Notes: a model not told the origin generated them from the letters alone. A DNA stretch of 64,000 nt from Micromonospora rubida (GCF_009908295.1 NZ_JAAALO010000010.1:1-64000), one strand, 5' to 3'. Counted from the stretch's first letter, positions 36,561 to 43,895 are shown. Made by a program: numbers and translations.

Positions 36561-36776
36561 GTGAGACTGGTGGCCCTTTCCGATATCGCCGAGATGCTCG
36601 GCGGCGTGTCGCGCACCCGGACCACAGAGATCACGAACCGCAGCACCTTCCCGGAGCCCGTGGATACGGTCGCCAGCGGCAAGGTGCGAGTCTGGGACCG
36701 CGCGGCCGTGGAGGCCTGGATCAGGACCTACCGGCCCCACCAGGCCCGGGACGCCGCATCCGACGAAGAGAGCTGA
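36561..36776 (+). CDS. AlpA/Xis-like helix-turn-helix protein
   Basis: A 71-residue winged-helix-type protein (MerR-like fold of the AlpA/excisionase group): LVALSDIAEMLGGVSRTRTTEITNRSTFPEPVDTVASGKVRVWDRAAVEAWIRTY shows the HTH followed by the R-x-FP-x-P and VW-x-x-AVEAW features of AlpA proteins. In phage satellites AlpA activates excision or the satellite operon; in prophages such proteins are Xis-like. GTG start after a repeat cluster with GTTGCA motifs; no strong ribosome site is visible. It converges on the 386-residue protein gene with a terminator between. Confidence 0.85.
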   Translation: MRLVALSDIAEMLGGVSRTRTTEITNRSTFPEPVDTVASGKVRVWDRAAVEAWIRTYRPHQARDAASDEES

Positions 36777-36798
36777 GCGGCCAGGAGAGCGCACACGA

Positions 36799-36828
36799 AA
36801 CGGCCCGGACCACCAGGTCCGGGCCGTT
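36799..36828. terminator. Bidirectional terminator after the AlpA-like gene
   Basis: A perfect 13-bp inverted repeat (36799-36811 and 36816-36828) with a 4-base loop lies between the convergent AlpA-like gene and the minus-strand operon ending at 36841. Confidence 0.85.
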
Positions 36829-36840
36829 GTCCGTGAGGGC

Positions 36841-38001
36841 TCAGGCGGCGGCCTTCACCTTCTTCCTGGCCGTCTTCTCCTGGCCGGTGCCGACGTGGCG
36901 GGACAGCGGGGCCAGGGTCTCCGCCGCCTTCGTCCGGACCTCCTGAGCGGCGGCCAGGTAGGAATCCGCCGGAGCGCTGAGCGTGGAGCCCTGGGCGAAG
37001 ACCTGATGACGCGCGTGGAGCGGCTTCTCCACGTTGGCCCGCATGGTGTCCACCGCCACCAGCTCCGCCAGGGCGGCGTCCATCGCGGTCAGCGCGGCGT
37101 CCACGCGCGTCAGGGCGGTCCGCCCCTGGCCGGCGAGGTACGCCAGCCACTCCGCCCGGTTGTCCTCCACCGCCTTCACCACGGCGGCCTGAGTCGCCTC
37201 TAGGGCGTCCTCCGTGCCGTCCGCTACCGCCCTTGCGGCGTCCGCCTCCAGCTCCAGGTCCCGGAGGCTCTGGGCCGCCTTCGCGGCGTCCGCCGTCCGG
37301 CCGGAGATGGCGGCCTGAGCGGCTTCCCGGCGCAGCTCCCGGGGCGCGTTCTCCGCCCGCTGGCGCGCGTCCCGGGCGGCCCGGTTCAGCTCCCCCGCCT
37401 TCAGCGCCAGCGCCTGAAAGGCGGCCAGGGAGGGCTGAACGGCGGGGTGAACGTGGCGACCCGGGACGCTCACGTCAAGGCCAGCGGCCCGGAACCGGAC
37501 CGGCTCCGACTCCCAGACCTCCGGGGCGTCCTCAGCGACCGTGAGAGCGGTCAGCGGACCGGCTCCGGCGGGGAAGGCCACGGTGAGGCCGTACAGCTCC
37601 GTCAGGCCACCGCCCCCGCGCTGAACCAGCGTCTTCGCCCGGTGCTCCCCGGCCACGTTGCGGAGCGGGCACGGGTTGCCCTGGACCTCTTCGCCGGTCA
37701 ACTGGGCCGCGCGGGTCCGGCCACCGTGCCCGACCACCATGAGCCGGCTGGTGTGGCCCTCCGCCTGGGCCACTTCGTGGCCGTAGGGGGTGGTGGGGAC
37801 CCGGAACCGGGGCCCGTCCCAGAACTGGTCTCCCGGGTCGCACGTGCACCCCTCCAGCGCGGTCCCCGCCTCCCGGGCGTGGAACATGGCCTGGCCCAGG
37901 ATGTGTTCCGACTGGCCCGGGGTCACGGCGGTCATGCCGGTCATGTCCACGGTCCAGACGCCCAGCTCCGGGGAGTAGCGAACCCGCTCATCCGTGATCA
38001 T
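36841..38001 (-). CDS. Element protein with long helical C-terminal half
   Basis: A 386-residue protein with no family I recognise. The first roughly 170 residues are mixed (MTGMTAVTPGQSEHILGQAMFHAREAGTALEGCTCDPG, then EGHTSRLMVVGHGGRTRA). The second half is a long Ala/Arg/Glu-rich coiled-coil-like region (about 180-320: RQRAENAPRELRREAAQAAISG, ELEADAARAVADGTEDAL), followed by a basic tail (KKVKAAA). The ATG at 38001 has GGAGAG upstream. It ends the terS-like operon, where satellites often carry interference or packaging genes; that role is only a possibility. Confidence 0.7.
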   Translation of the reverse strand: MITDERVRYSPELGVWTVDMTGMTAVTPGQSEHILGQAMFHAREAGTALEGCTCDPGDQFWDGPRFRVPTTPYGHEVAQAEGHTSRLMVVGHGGRTRAAQLTGEEVQGNPCPLRNVAGEHRAKTLVQRGGGGLTELYGLTVAFPAGAGPLTALTVAEDAPEVWESEPVRFRAAGLDVSVPGRHVHPAVQPSLAAFQALALKAGELNRAARDARQRAENAPRELRREAAQAAISGRTADAAKAAQSLRDLELEADAARAVADGTEDALEATQAAVVKAVEDNRAEWLAYLAGQGRTALTRVDAALTAMDAALAELVAVDTMRANVEKPLHARHQVFAQGSTLSAPADSYLAAAQEVRTKAAETLAPLSRHVGTGQEKTARKKVKAAA

Positions 38002-38220
38002 CAGTTGCTCTCCTTCAGGTTCAGGATCATGGCCCGGCGGCGGGCCGTGGCCGTGTTGGTGATTGGTGGCAAGGCGTCCGCCAGGGCACCCCTCCGGGGG
38101 CGGGCCGTGCGCTTCGCCTTCGGCTCCTCCTGGCCGCCCTCCTCGGGCGGGCCGGCGAGCCCGAGGAGGGCGGCGTGCGGTGGCCACCATGGCGGCGGCC
38201 AGCTCCTGGGCTACGTTCAT
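38002..38220 (-). pseudogene. Small element gene, apparently frameshifted
   Basis: An ATG at 38220 overlaps the stop of the gene before it (ATGA) and opens MNVAQELAAAMVATAR. The sequence that follows reads as protein in a different frame: ALLGLAGPPEEGGQEEPKAK, continuing through LPPITNTATARRRAMILN to a TGA at 38003-38005 just before the next gene. No start codon serves that second frame. A one-base frameshift near 38170-38180 would join the two into a protein of about 70 residues. Whether this is a programmed shift, a sequencing error or a real mutation cannot be told. Confidence 0.45.
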
Positions 38221-38516
38221 CGGTCCTCATCTCCGTTCAACCGGGCGACGGCGGCCAGGGCAGACACCTGGACGCACTCCGGGCACCGGGACTGTCTGTC
38301 GGTCAGCGGGCGGACCCGGGGGAGCGGGACCCCCGCTTCCCTCAGCCGGGCGGCGGACTCATCGGCCAGGCGGAGGGCCGCCAGGTCCTCCCCGGGGACC
38401 TCCTGGACCCGGCCGGGACCCAGCGGGACCCGGTGGGTCCTACAGCGGTCCCGGGTCCCCTGTCCCCTCAGGACCCGGGAGGACCCGGACCCGGGACCGA
38501 ACGCGAGGGGGCTCAC
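38217..38516 (-). CDS. Small element protein with Cys pair
   Basis: A 99-residue frame starting with GTG inside the stop of the HTH gene (GTGA) and ending with an ATGA overlap into the next. The first 40 residues are encoded by GGACC-rich repeats and look poorly structured; the later part (LRLADESAARLREAGVPLP, then SRCPECVQVSALAAVARLNG) looks genuine and holds a CPEC pair. Function unknown. The tight coupling supports that it is translated. Confidence 0.55.
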   Translation of the reverse strand: MSPLAFGPGSGSSRVLRGQGTRDRCRTHRVPLGPGRVQEVPGEDLAALRLADESAARLREAGVPLPRVRPLTDRQSRCPECVQVSALAAVARLNGDEDR

Positions 38517-38938
38517 CGCTGGGTCCCCGGGGTCCAGGCGGGTCCCGTCAGGTCCGGGGTCCCGGGACCCCCGGGTCCTAGTTCGTGCTGGACCACGAAC
38601 GCCGCCGGGAGCCGGAGCCCGTAGAGCTGGACCCGCTCCCGCTCCAGGGAGAGCAGAAGTCCGACGACTTTTACCGTGTCTTGGATGGACAGCTCCGGGG
38701 AGTCCAGGAGGACGTTCGCGCGCCGCATCCAGCCGTTGAAGCGCGCTTCCGACTGGCGGCGGAGGGTGTCCGCCTCCTGGGCGGGGATGCGCTCCAGGGC
38801 GGCCTGAACGCGCCGCGCGGCGGTCCTCCGGCTGATGTCCAGGCGCTCAGCGATGGTGTCGATGGAGTGGCCGGCGTTGCTCAGCTCCAGGGCGGTCAGC
38901 TCCTGTTCGTGCCGCTGGCCGGCGGTCATTCGGCTCAT
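38513..38938 (-). CDS. Helix-turn-helix protein resembling a small terminase subunit
   Basis: A 141-residue protein. An HTH lies at about 15-45 (LELSNAGHSIDTIAERLDISRRTAARRVQAAL), followed by an amphipathic helix (about 55-95) and a terminal block (IQDTVKVVGLLLSLERERVQLYGLRLP) that recalls the L-x-x-x-R-x-x-L-x-G-L-x-x-P ending of many actinophage small terminase subunits. A terS gene is a hallmark of phage satellites because it redirects packaging. It could instead be a regulator. The start at 38938 lies about 9 bases after a TATACG -10 element, which suggests a leaderless transcript. Confidence 0.65.
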   Translation of the reverse strand: MSRMTAGQRHEQELTALELSNAGHSIDTIAERLDISRRTAARRVQAALERIPAQEADTLRRQSEARFNGWMRRANVLLDSPELSIQDTVKVVGLLLSLERERVQLYGLRLPAAFVVQHELGPGGPGTPDLTGPAWTPGTQR

Positions 38939-38946
38939 GTTTGGAC

Positions 38947-38986
38947 CGTATACCCGCAAAGTGCCAGATACTAGTCCAAAGTGCCA
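38947..38986 (-). promoter_or_regulatory. Promoter with paired operators of the terS-like operon
   Basis: On the minus strand a TATACG -10 (38952-38947) lies about 9 bases before the ATG. CAAAGTGCCA occurs twice on the plus strand (38957-38966 and 38977-38986), exactly 20 bases apart, so the copies face the same side of the helix, and they cover the promoter. This is a typical arrangement for a dimeric repressor. Confidence 0.55.
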
Positions 38987-39030
38987 CTGAGAGAGCACCA
39001 TAATGACACTTATGTTCGGCGCGGGGCCTT

Positions 39031-39043
39031 GTGCAAGTTGCAC
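39031..39043. promoter_or_regulatory. GTGCAA-G-TTGCAC dyad
   Basis: A perfect 6-bp inverted repeat with a one-base centre, upstream of the terS-like promoter. It shares its TTGCAC/GTGCAA half-sites with the repeat cluster before the AlpA-like gene (36514-36547). Confidence 0.45.
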
Positions 39044-39470
39044 GAAAGACATGAGGGCTGGCCGTCTGGCCGGCTGTAGAGCGGTCCGGTGTGCACACCA
39101 GCGGCAACTTCGCTACGTCAAGTGGCCCCGGATGGACAAGCTCATGTGAGCCGGGCGGGCGTCAAACGGGGCGACCTGCACAACGCCCAGAACGCAAGGT
39201 GGCCCCGGTCGGACAACGGTTGGTGGCGCTGTCGGTCAGATGGACTTCCCGAACGAGGTGTTTCACCTGGAGAAGAAAATTTCCGACAAGGCGGAGAGCG
39301 CTCCTACCAGCCAACACGGGCCCGCCCGGCCCGTCCGCCGCCGCCCAGCCTGAGCGGGCGGAGTTTGTGGGCAGTTTTGTGGGCCCACTGCTCACCCGCG
39401 CGACTGGCGGTGATGTGTCCTGTCCACTCGCTACTGTCTCTGCAACGGAGCGACCGGCCTGCATCTCTGG

Positions 39471-39517
39471 GTCAAGGCGGCGGGTCCCCCGGGGTGCAAC
39501 CCGGGGGCCGCCTTGAC
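39471..39517 (+). other. Strong hairpin in the leader of the membrane-protein gene
   Basis: GTCAAGGCGG (39471-39480) pairs with CCGCCTTGAC (39508-39517); a second pairing of CCCCC/GGGGG runs lies inside, with GTGCAAC at the top. It could be an attenuator, a terminator or a cruciform. It lies about 58 bases before the GTG start. Confidence 0.5.
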
Positions 39518-39574
39518 CGGTCGCGTCCGCCACATGTCCGAGGCAAGGACCAACTACAGGAGGAACGACAACAC

Positions 39575-39826
39575 GTGACCACGGTAACGAGAGGGACCGG
39601 GCGGCACCAGCCCGGAGAGAGCGGCACGGAGAACGCCCTGATCGGGGCGCTTGTGCTGATCGCGGTGCTGGCCATCGGGGCGCTCGCCTACATCGTCAGG
39701 CTCAGCGGTGAGGACGTGGGCAGCGTCGCGCCGGTGGCGATACCGACCATCGGCGCGATCGGCAGCGCGGCGATCGGCGGCATCGTGGTGGTGCTGCGGA
39801 GGAGACCTCCCAGGAGGCGCACCTAG
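39575..39826 (+). CDS. Small two-helix membrane protein of the element
   Basis: An 83-residue protein: a polar N-terminus (about 1-20), two hydrophobic segments (about 22-43, NALIGALVLIAVLAIGALAYI, and about 55-75, PTIGAIGSAAIGGIVVVL), and a basic tail (RRRPPRRRT). The GTG is preceded by AGGAGGA. It is the only membrane protein on the element and stands alone on the plus strand behind a large hairpin. Function unknown; superinfection exclusion or holin-like roles are possible but unsupported. Confidence 0.6.
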   Translation: MTTVTRGTGRHQPGESGTENALIGALVLIAVLAIGALAYIVRLSGEDVGSVAPVAIPTIGAIGSAAIGGIVVVLRRRPPRRRT

Positions 39827-40040
39827 CTCCGTGTGCCGGTGCTGGAGTTCATCTCCGGCCCGGCTTCACCAACGTCATCATCAAGACGGGCCTACCCGGG
39901 CCGGAGACAGACTTCTTCTCTGGTCCGGGTGGCCTCTCGCCCAGCCCCGCCCAACCAGGCCCAACCAGCCATACATGGCCCTTGGCCTGGGGATTTCGTT
40001 GGGCGACCGCCTAGCCCCGCCCAACCAGAGGCGGTCGTAC

Positions 40041-40070
40041 AGGAGGCCCCCGCTACGGCGGGGGCCTCCT
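40041..40070. terminator. Element terminator
   Basis: Perfect 12-bp arms (40041-40052 and 40059-40070, AGGAGGCCCCCG and its complement) with a 6-base loop. It separates the plus-strand membrane-protein gene from the minus-strand replication operon. Confidence 0.8.
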
Positions 40071-40150
40071 CGCTTGGTGGGTCACGCGGTCAGCTTCACG
40101 GGCTCCCGTGCGCTCCGTGCGGCCAGGAGGACATCAACCTGGCCGCCCGC

Positions 40151-40297
40151 TCCAGGACCTCAGCGGTGGACCCAGGTCCTGGACGTGGGTCCTTCGCTGA
40201 GGTCCCCCGGGGTCCCTGCCGGGTCCCATGTCCAGGACCTCAGCGGGTCCCGCTCCCCGGCGGGGCCTCTGGGTCCTTAGGTCCAGGACCTCAGCGG
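40151..40297. repeat. TCCAGGACCTCAGCGG repeat cluster
   Basis: TCCAGGACCTCAGCGG occurs perfectly at 40151-40166, 40231-40246 and 40282-40297; the inner GGACCTCAGCG also occurs inverted at 40195-40205. Many extra GGTCC/GGACC pairs lie between. The cluster follows the last minus-strand gene of the replication operon. Confidence 0.75.
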
Positions 40298-40328
40298 GAC
40301 CCGGGGGGGTCCTCCGGGTCCAAGTCCT

Positions 40329-40604
40329 TCAGGCGGCCAGGGAGGAGGACCCGGCGGCGGGGACACAGGACCGATGCTGGCCGGACCCGACTGACGGGAA
40401 TCCGGCGGCCTCCCGGCGGACCCGGAGCGCCATGTTCGCCATGAAGTAGCTGACCCAGACCCCGTTCAGCTCCAGGCGGCACCGGGCGGAGGCCGCCGTG
40501 GCGTCCAGCGGGATGCCGCACAGCTCCAGTTCCTCCACCACGGCGGCCACCCCGCGCGGCGTGATCCAGGCCCCGTCCGGCCTCGGCTCTCTCCACTCAC
40601 CCAT
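40329..40604 (-). CDS. Small element protein, unknown
   Basis: A 91-residue protein (GEWREPRPDGAWITPRGVAAVVEELELCGIPLD, ending in AAGSSSLAA). The middle (ARCRLELNGVWVSYFMANMALRVRREAAGFP) looks like a folded small domain. The ATG at 40604 follows AAAGG. It belongs to the minus-strand group below the origin candidate. No family recognised. Confidence 0.55.
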   Translation of the reverse strand: MGEWREPRPDGAWITPRGVAAVVEELELCGIPLDATAASARCRLELNGVWVSYFMANMALRVRREAAGFPSVGSGQHRSCVPAAGSSSLAA

Positions 40605-40665
40605 GCCTTTACCATACGGGCGGGGGGTATTCCTGTCCGGCCGTCTCAGGCGGCCAGGGGAGGGG

Positions 40666-41028
40666 TCAGACCCGGCGTGCCAGCTCTTCACGGACGGCGC
40701 TCACCGAGCGATCCCGAAATCGTTGAGCCATACTCTGTGCCTCTTCCGGCGTTTCCAGGCATACATAGAAGTCGTCCCCTGGGATCACTCCGTCCCAGAT
40801 GATCGGCATGGGGTGGGAGTTCCGGTCTTCCATCCAGAGTCCGTAGACGACCTCCGGCACGTGGTCCATCCTCTTCTCGAAGGTGGCCTCTTGGAGTGAC
40901 AGCGCTTCCAGGAGTTCGCCCGTGGATTCCTCGGCAGGTTGCACCCCGGCCATTCTTAGTCGATCAATCATCGACCAAGCCGCCCAGAGCGGCTTTGACA
41001 CGGAGATCACGATGGGTTGTTCGGTCAA
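40666..41028 (-). CDS. Small element protein, unknown
   Basis: A 120-residue protein with a TTG start (41028) preceded by AGGGGA. It is acidic with good secondary-structure character (WSMIDRLRMAGVQPAEESTGELLEALSLQEATFEKRM, then FYVCLETPEEAQSMAQRFRDRS). An anti-host or regulatory role cannot be read from sequence. Its codon use is a little less GC-rich than host genes, as judged by eye. Confidence 0.6.
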   Translation of the reverse strand: MTEQPIVISVSKPLWAAWSMIDRLRMAGVQPAEESTGELLEALSLQEATFEKRMDHVPEVVYGLWMEDRNSHPMPIIWDGVIPGDDFYVCLETPEEAQSMAQRFRDRSVSAVREELARRV

Positions 41029-41102
41029 GGTCTGTCCCCTTCGGACGGTCAGGCTTGAAGCGGCCAGGGTACGACCAGTCGGGGACTGCGCGGCCAGAGG
41101 GC

Positions 41103-41351
41103 TCAGCGGCCCGCCGCCCTCCTGGCCGCCAGGATGGCCGCCCCGTACTGAACCGGGGCCGTGACCGGCTCAGGTGCCGTGTCCGGGTCCGCGTGCCTCC
41201 ACCGGCAGCAGGGGCACTGGTGGCCGTCATCGGGGATCAGGAAGCGTCCGGCGGCCAGGTAGACAACGGGGACGGGCTTCCCGGCGCGGTCCCTGCCCAC
41301 GCCGCCCACCCAGAGGGCTCCGGCGGTGGCCCTGGTGGCGTTGGTGCTCAC
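41103..41351 (-). CDS. Small element protein with CPCC zinc motif
   Basis: An 82-residue protein starting with GTG after AAGGAG. It contains CPCCRWRHADPD near residue 50, preceded by ALWVGGVGRDRAGKPVPVVYLAAG and DDGHQ. The Cys/His arrangement could bind zinc. It lies just beyond the iteron region on the same strand as the replication gene. Confidence 0.55.
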   Translation of the reverse strand: MSTNATRATAGALWVGGVGRDRAGKPVPVVYLAAGRFLIPDDGHQCPCCRWRHADPDTAPEPVTAPVQYGAAILAARRAAGR

Positions 41352-41435
41352 GTCTTCTCCTTCCGGCCCGGGTCTGGCGGGCCTCCTGCAACCCAGACCC
41401 AGCGGCCAGGAGGGGGGCTCCCTGGCCGGGTACTT

Positions 41436-41585
41436 CACGCACTTACCTCCAGAGGAGGAGGTAAGTGCGTGTGCTAAGTGTTTGAGTAGTGCGTAAGTGC
41501 GTGTAAGTGTTTTCCCAGGTCAACGCCTACTTTCGGGTAAGTGCCCGGCAAGTGCGGTCAAGTGCAGCACTTGCCGGGCACTTAC
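41436..41585. other. Candidate replication origin with TAAGTG iterons
   Basis: The region just after the replication gene holds a perfect 15-bp inverted repeat (41436-41450 and 41457-41471), then direct copies of the TAAGTG core (41462, 41475, 41494, 41504, 41538) with GTAAGTGCGTG repeated exactly at 41461 and 41493, then a perfect 19-bp inverted repeat (41537-41555 and 41567-41585), with CAAGTG at 41550 and 41560. Iterons next to a rep gene are the standard origin of plasmids and phage satellites. Confidence 0.7.
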
Positions 41586-41595
41586 CCTGGCCGTC

Positions 41596-43707
41596 CTACT
41601 CGTGCGCCTCCGCGTACTCAGCCGCGATCCAGCGCGTCCCCTCCTTCAGGAGGAGCCCCTTCGCCTTCAGTGCCTTCGTGGCGGAGTCGAAGGAGGTGGG
41701 GGTCATGGCCGGCTGGTTCCGGTGCTCACGGTGTGCCTTGACCCACTGGATGGCCTGCGCGCGCGTGGCCCCGGTCTCGTCGGAGTGCTCCAGCATGGCC
41801 GCCATGACGTCCCGCTGGTTCTCCGTAAGGTTGGCCTGCCAGTCCGGGGCCTCCTCCACCCCCTGCGCCAGGTTGAAGGCGTCGAAGGGCTCCAGGGTGA
41901 GCGTGCCCAGCTCCTCCCCGGTCTCCGGGTCGGTCCCCAGGTTCACCTTCTGGAGGGTGATGGGCAGGTGCCAACCGTCCTCCCCGTCCTTCTGCTTCTC
42001 CACAGAGACCTTCGCGGCTAGGGCGCTCCGGGGCTTTGCCCGGATGACCTTCAGCTCCGTGTCCTGGGCCCCATCAATGGCGCTGGCCCCACGGGCGTCC
42101 CCGCCGTTGCGGCCCGTGTGGTGGACCACCAGGACGCACGCGCCGGTAGCCCGCTTCAGCTCCTCCAGCCGTTCGATGAAGACCCCCATTGCGGTGTTGT
42201 CGTTCTCCTCCATGCCCACCGTGTTCCGGGCCTGAGTGTCGATGACCACCAGCACCGGCCCCAGTTCCCGGCACGCCTCCACGAGGGCCGCCCACGCCTG
42301 AGGGTCGGACGCCTGGACCGGCTCCGGGAGCGTCAGGAGGTCCGGCGTGGCCCCGTAGACCTTCCGCCAGGCACGCATCCGGAGCGTCATGCCTGAGGCC
42401 CCCTCTGCCGCCACGTAGAGCACCCGGCCCCGGGTCACCTCCTGTCCACGCCACGGGAGGCCGGCTCCCACGTGGGCCGCCAGGTCCAGGGCCACGAAGG
42501 ACTTGAAGCTCCCCGGCTCTCCGATGATCCAGGTCAGGGACTCCAGGTTGACCAGTCCCCGCACCAAGGGCCGGGGGTGGGGCCGACACTCCAGGGCGTC
42601 CGGGTCCAGCATCTTCCCGAGGAGCGCGGCCACCCGGTCCGGCCGCGCCTTCTCCTGGCCGCCCGGGGCCTGCTCCGCCCGCCGTACGGCCTTCCAGGGG
42701 TCCTGGAGGGGCCGGCGTCCGTCCAGCACCGGGAGGAACTTCTCCGCCCGCCAGGTGGCAGCCTGGTGATCTGGGTCGTACGCGGTGTGCGAGAGCGCGT
42801 CCGTGAGGAACCGGAACGCTTCGTCCGCCCTCCAGAAGGTGGGGACGAAGCGGGAGAGCATGACGGCGGCGGTGTTGGCCTTCTCCTCGATCTCCCCGAT
42901 GCGGGCGGCCTGGAGCGCCAGGAGCGCGGGCCGGACGAAGTCCTGGGCCTGGGCCTGGGTGAAAGCCCGCTCCCCTCCCTGGCTGGCGGAGGAGGCGGTC
43001 AGGAACGGGTCCGCCGTGTCCGCCTCTACGCGCTGCGCCGGCACGCTGGCGGACCGCTTCGCCTGGAGGCGGGTCACGATGCCGGCGGTGGACTCATCCT
43101 GGCCGCGCCACTCCTCCAGCCCCTCTAGGTCCGGCCCCACCTCCCACCGGTACGCCACCAGTTCCCCGGTGGTCTTCGACCGGCGCACGGTCGGAGAGAT
43201 CCACACGAAGCCCCGGCCCACACCGTGGGCGTCCCCGGCCTGGAGGTCCAGGCCCGCCAGCGGCACGCCCTTCCGCTCCCCGGTCGGCGTGATGACGTAG
43301 TGCGTACCGCCGGACGGGGTGCTCTGCTGACCGAAGGAACGCGGCCAGTGGCCGGCGGCCTTCAGCTCTTGGACGCTGGCGTCCCCGCCGTTGCGCGGGT
43401 CCACGTCCAGGAAGTCCGCCGTGGAACCGCCCACGGCGGCCAGGGCCCACCCCGGACGCCAGCGGTCCAGGTTCACCTCGCTGGGGTAGGTCTTCTCCCA
43501 GTGCTTCGGGAGGCGGTAGCCCAGGGGGCTATGAGGGTCCGGCTCCGCCGCGAAGACTGGGACGCCGGCCCGGATGAGCTGGCGCGCGATCTCCAGCGCG
43601 CGGGCCTGCTCACCAGTCGTGATCATGGCTGGTGAGGTAGAGTCAACGGTGGAACTTGCGTGGGGAGCGGCCTTGCTGGGGAGCGGGCCGCTTTTCTCTG
43701 CGCTCAT
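41596..43707 (-). CDS. Primase-polymerase / RepA-like helicase replication protein
   Basis: A 703-residue replication initiator. The N-terminal prim-pol domain (about 35-220) has the catalytic DVD (Asp 101 and 103, in FLDVDPRNGG) and the SGG-x-H motif (PSGGTHYVI, about 131-139). The helicase domain (about 375-560) has Walker A GEPGSFKS (396-403), Walker B VLVVIDTQ (Asp 490) and a RepA-like HHTGRNGGDARGASAI segment. A C-terminal winged-helix region (about 615-700) probably reads the iterons. The ATG overlaps the stop of the small gene before it (ATGA). This gives the element autonomous replication. Confidence 0.93.
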   Translation of the reverse strand: MSAEKSGPLPSKAAPHASSTVDSTSPAMITTGEQARALEIARQLIRAGVPVFAAEPDPHSPLGYRLPKHWEKTYPSEVNLDRWRPGWALAAVGGSTADFLDVDPRNGGDASVQELKAAGHWPRSFGQQSTPSGGTHYVITPTGERKGVPLAGLDLQAGDAHGVGRGFVWISPTVRRSKTTGELVAYRWEVGPDLEGLEEWRGQDESTAGIVTRLQAKRSASVPAQRVEADTADPFLTASSASQGGERAFTQAQAQDFVRPALLALQAARIGEIEEKANTAAVMLSRFVPTFWRADEAFRFLTDALSHTAYDPDHQAATWRAEKFLPVLDGRRPLQDPWKAVRRAEQAPGGQEKARPDRVAALLGKMLDPDALECRPHPRPLVRGLVNLESLTWIIGEPGSFKSFVALDLAAHVGAGLPWRGQEVTRGRVLYVAAEGASGMTLRMRAWRKVYGATPDLLTLPEPVQASDPQAWAALVEACRELGPVLVVIDTQARNTVGMEENDNTAMGVFIERLEELKRATGACVLVVHHTGRNGGDARGASAIDGAQDTELKVIRAKPRSALAAKVSVEKQKDGEDGWHLPITLQKVNLGTDPETGEELGTLTLEPFDAFNLAQGVEEAPDWQANLTENQRDVMAAMLEHSDETGATRAQAIQWVKAHREHRNQPAMTPTSFDSATKALKAKGLLLKEGTRWIAAEYAEAHE

Positions 43708-43895
43708 CGGGCCGCACCCCCGAAGATGGCGCGCAGCTTCGCGGTCTGCTCAGGGGTCAGCTCCGGGGCCCGCTCCACCACGGCCTTCACGGCGGCGGCC
43801 AGGTGAGCCTTCCGGGCGCGCTCCCGACGCCATTCAGGCGTGGTGCGCTGGGTGAGGGTGCGCGCGGCGCGCTGGGCTCGTGTCTCGACAGACAT
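43704..43895 (-). CDS. Small protein upstream of the replication gene
   Basis: A 63-residue, basic N-terminus and helical protein (MSVETRAQRAARTLTQRTTPEWRRERARK, then ELTPEQTAKLRAIFGG). It is coupled to the replication gene by ATGA. The Arg-rich helix could bind DNA; a copy-number or initiation partner is possible. No family recognised. Confidence 0.65.
   Translation of the reverse strand: MSVETRAQRAARTLTQRTTPEWRRERARKAHLAAAVKAVVERAPELTPEQTAKLRAIFGGAAR

Larger units (their letters stand above)
38987..39574. other. Element intergenic region, largely non-coding
   Basis: About 590 bases between the divergent terS-like and membrane-protein genes. I see no credible gene. It contains the GTGCAA dyad, two AAGTGGCCCCGG-like repeats (39119 and 39198, imperfect), and a strong hairpin at 39471-39517. 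It is therefore probably regulatory. Confidence 0.5.
39827..40328. other. Element intergenic region with repeats
   Basis: About 500 bases without a credible gene. It contains AGCCCCGCCCAACCAG twice (39943-39958 and 40013-40028), a terminator at 40041-40070, and a repeat cluster of GGACCTCAGCG at 40151-40297. The reading frames here are translations of those repeats. Confidence 0.55.

Noticed and set aside
37447..38739. A 430-codon plus-strand frame opposite the terS-like operon
   Set aside because: The minus-strand genes have coupled starts and ribosome sites; this frame is their mirror.
39833..40444. A plus-strand frame of 203 codons in the element
   Set aside because: It translates repeats and a terminator; no ribosome site and no domain-like composition.
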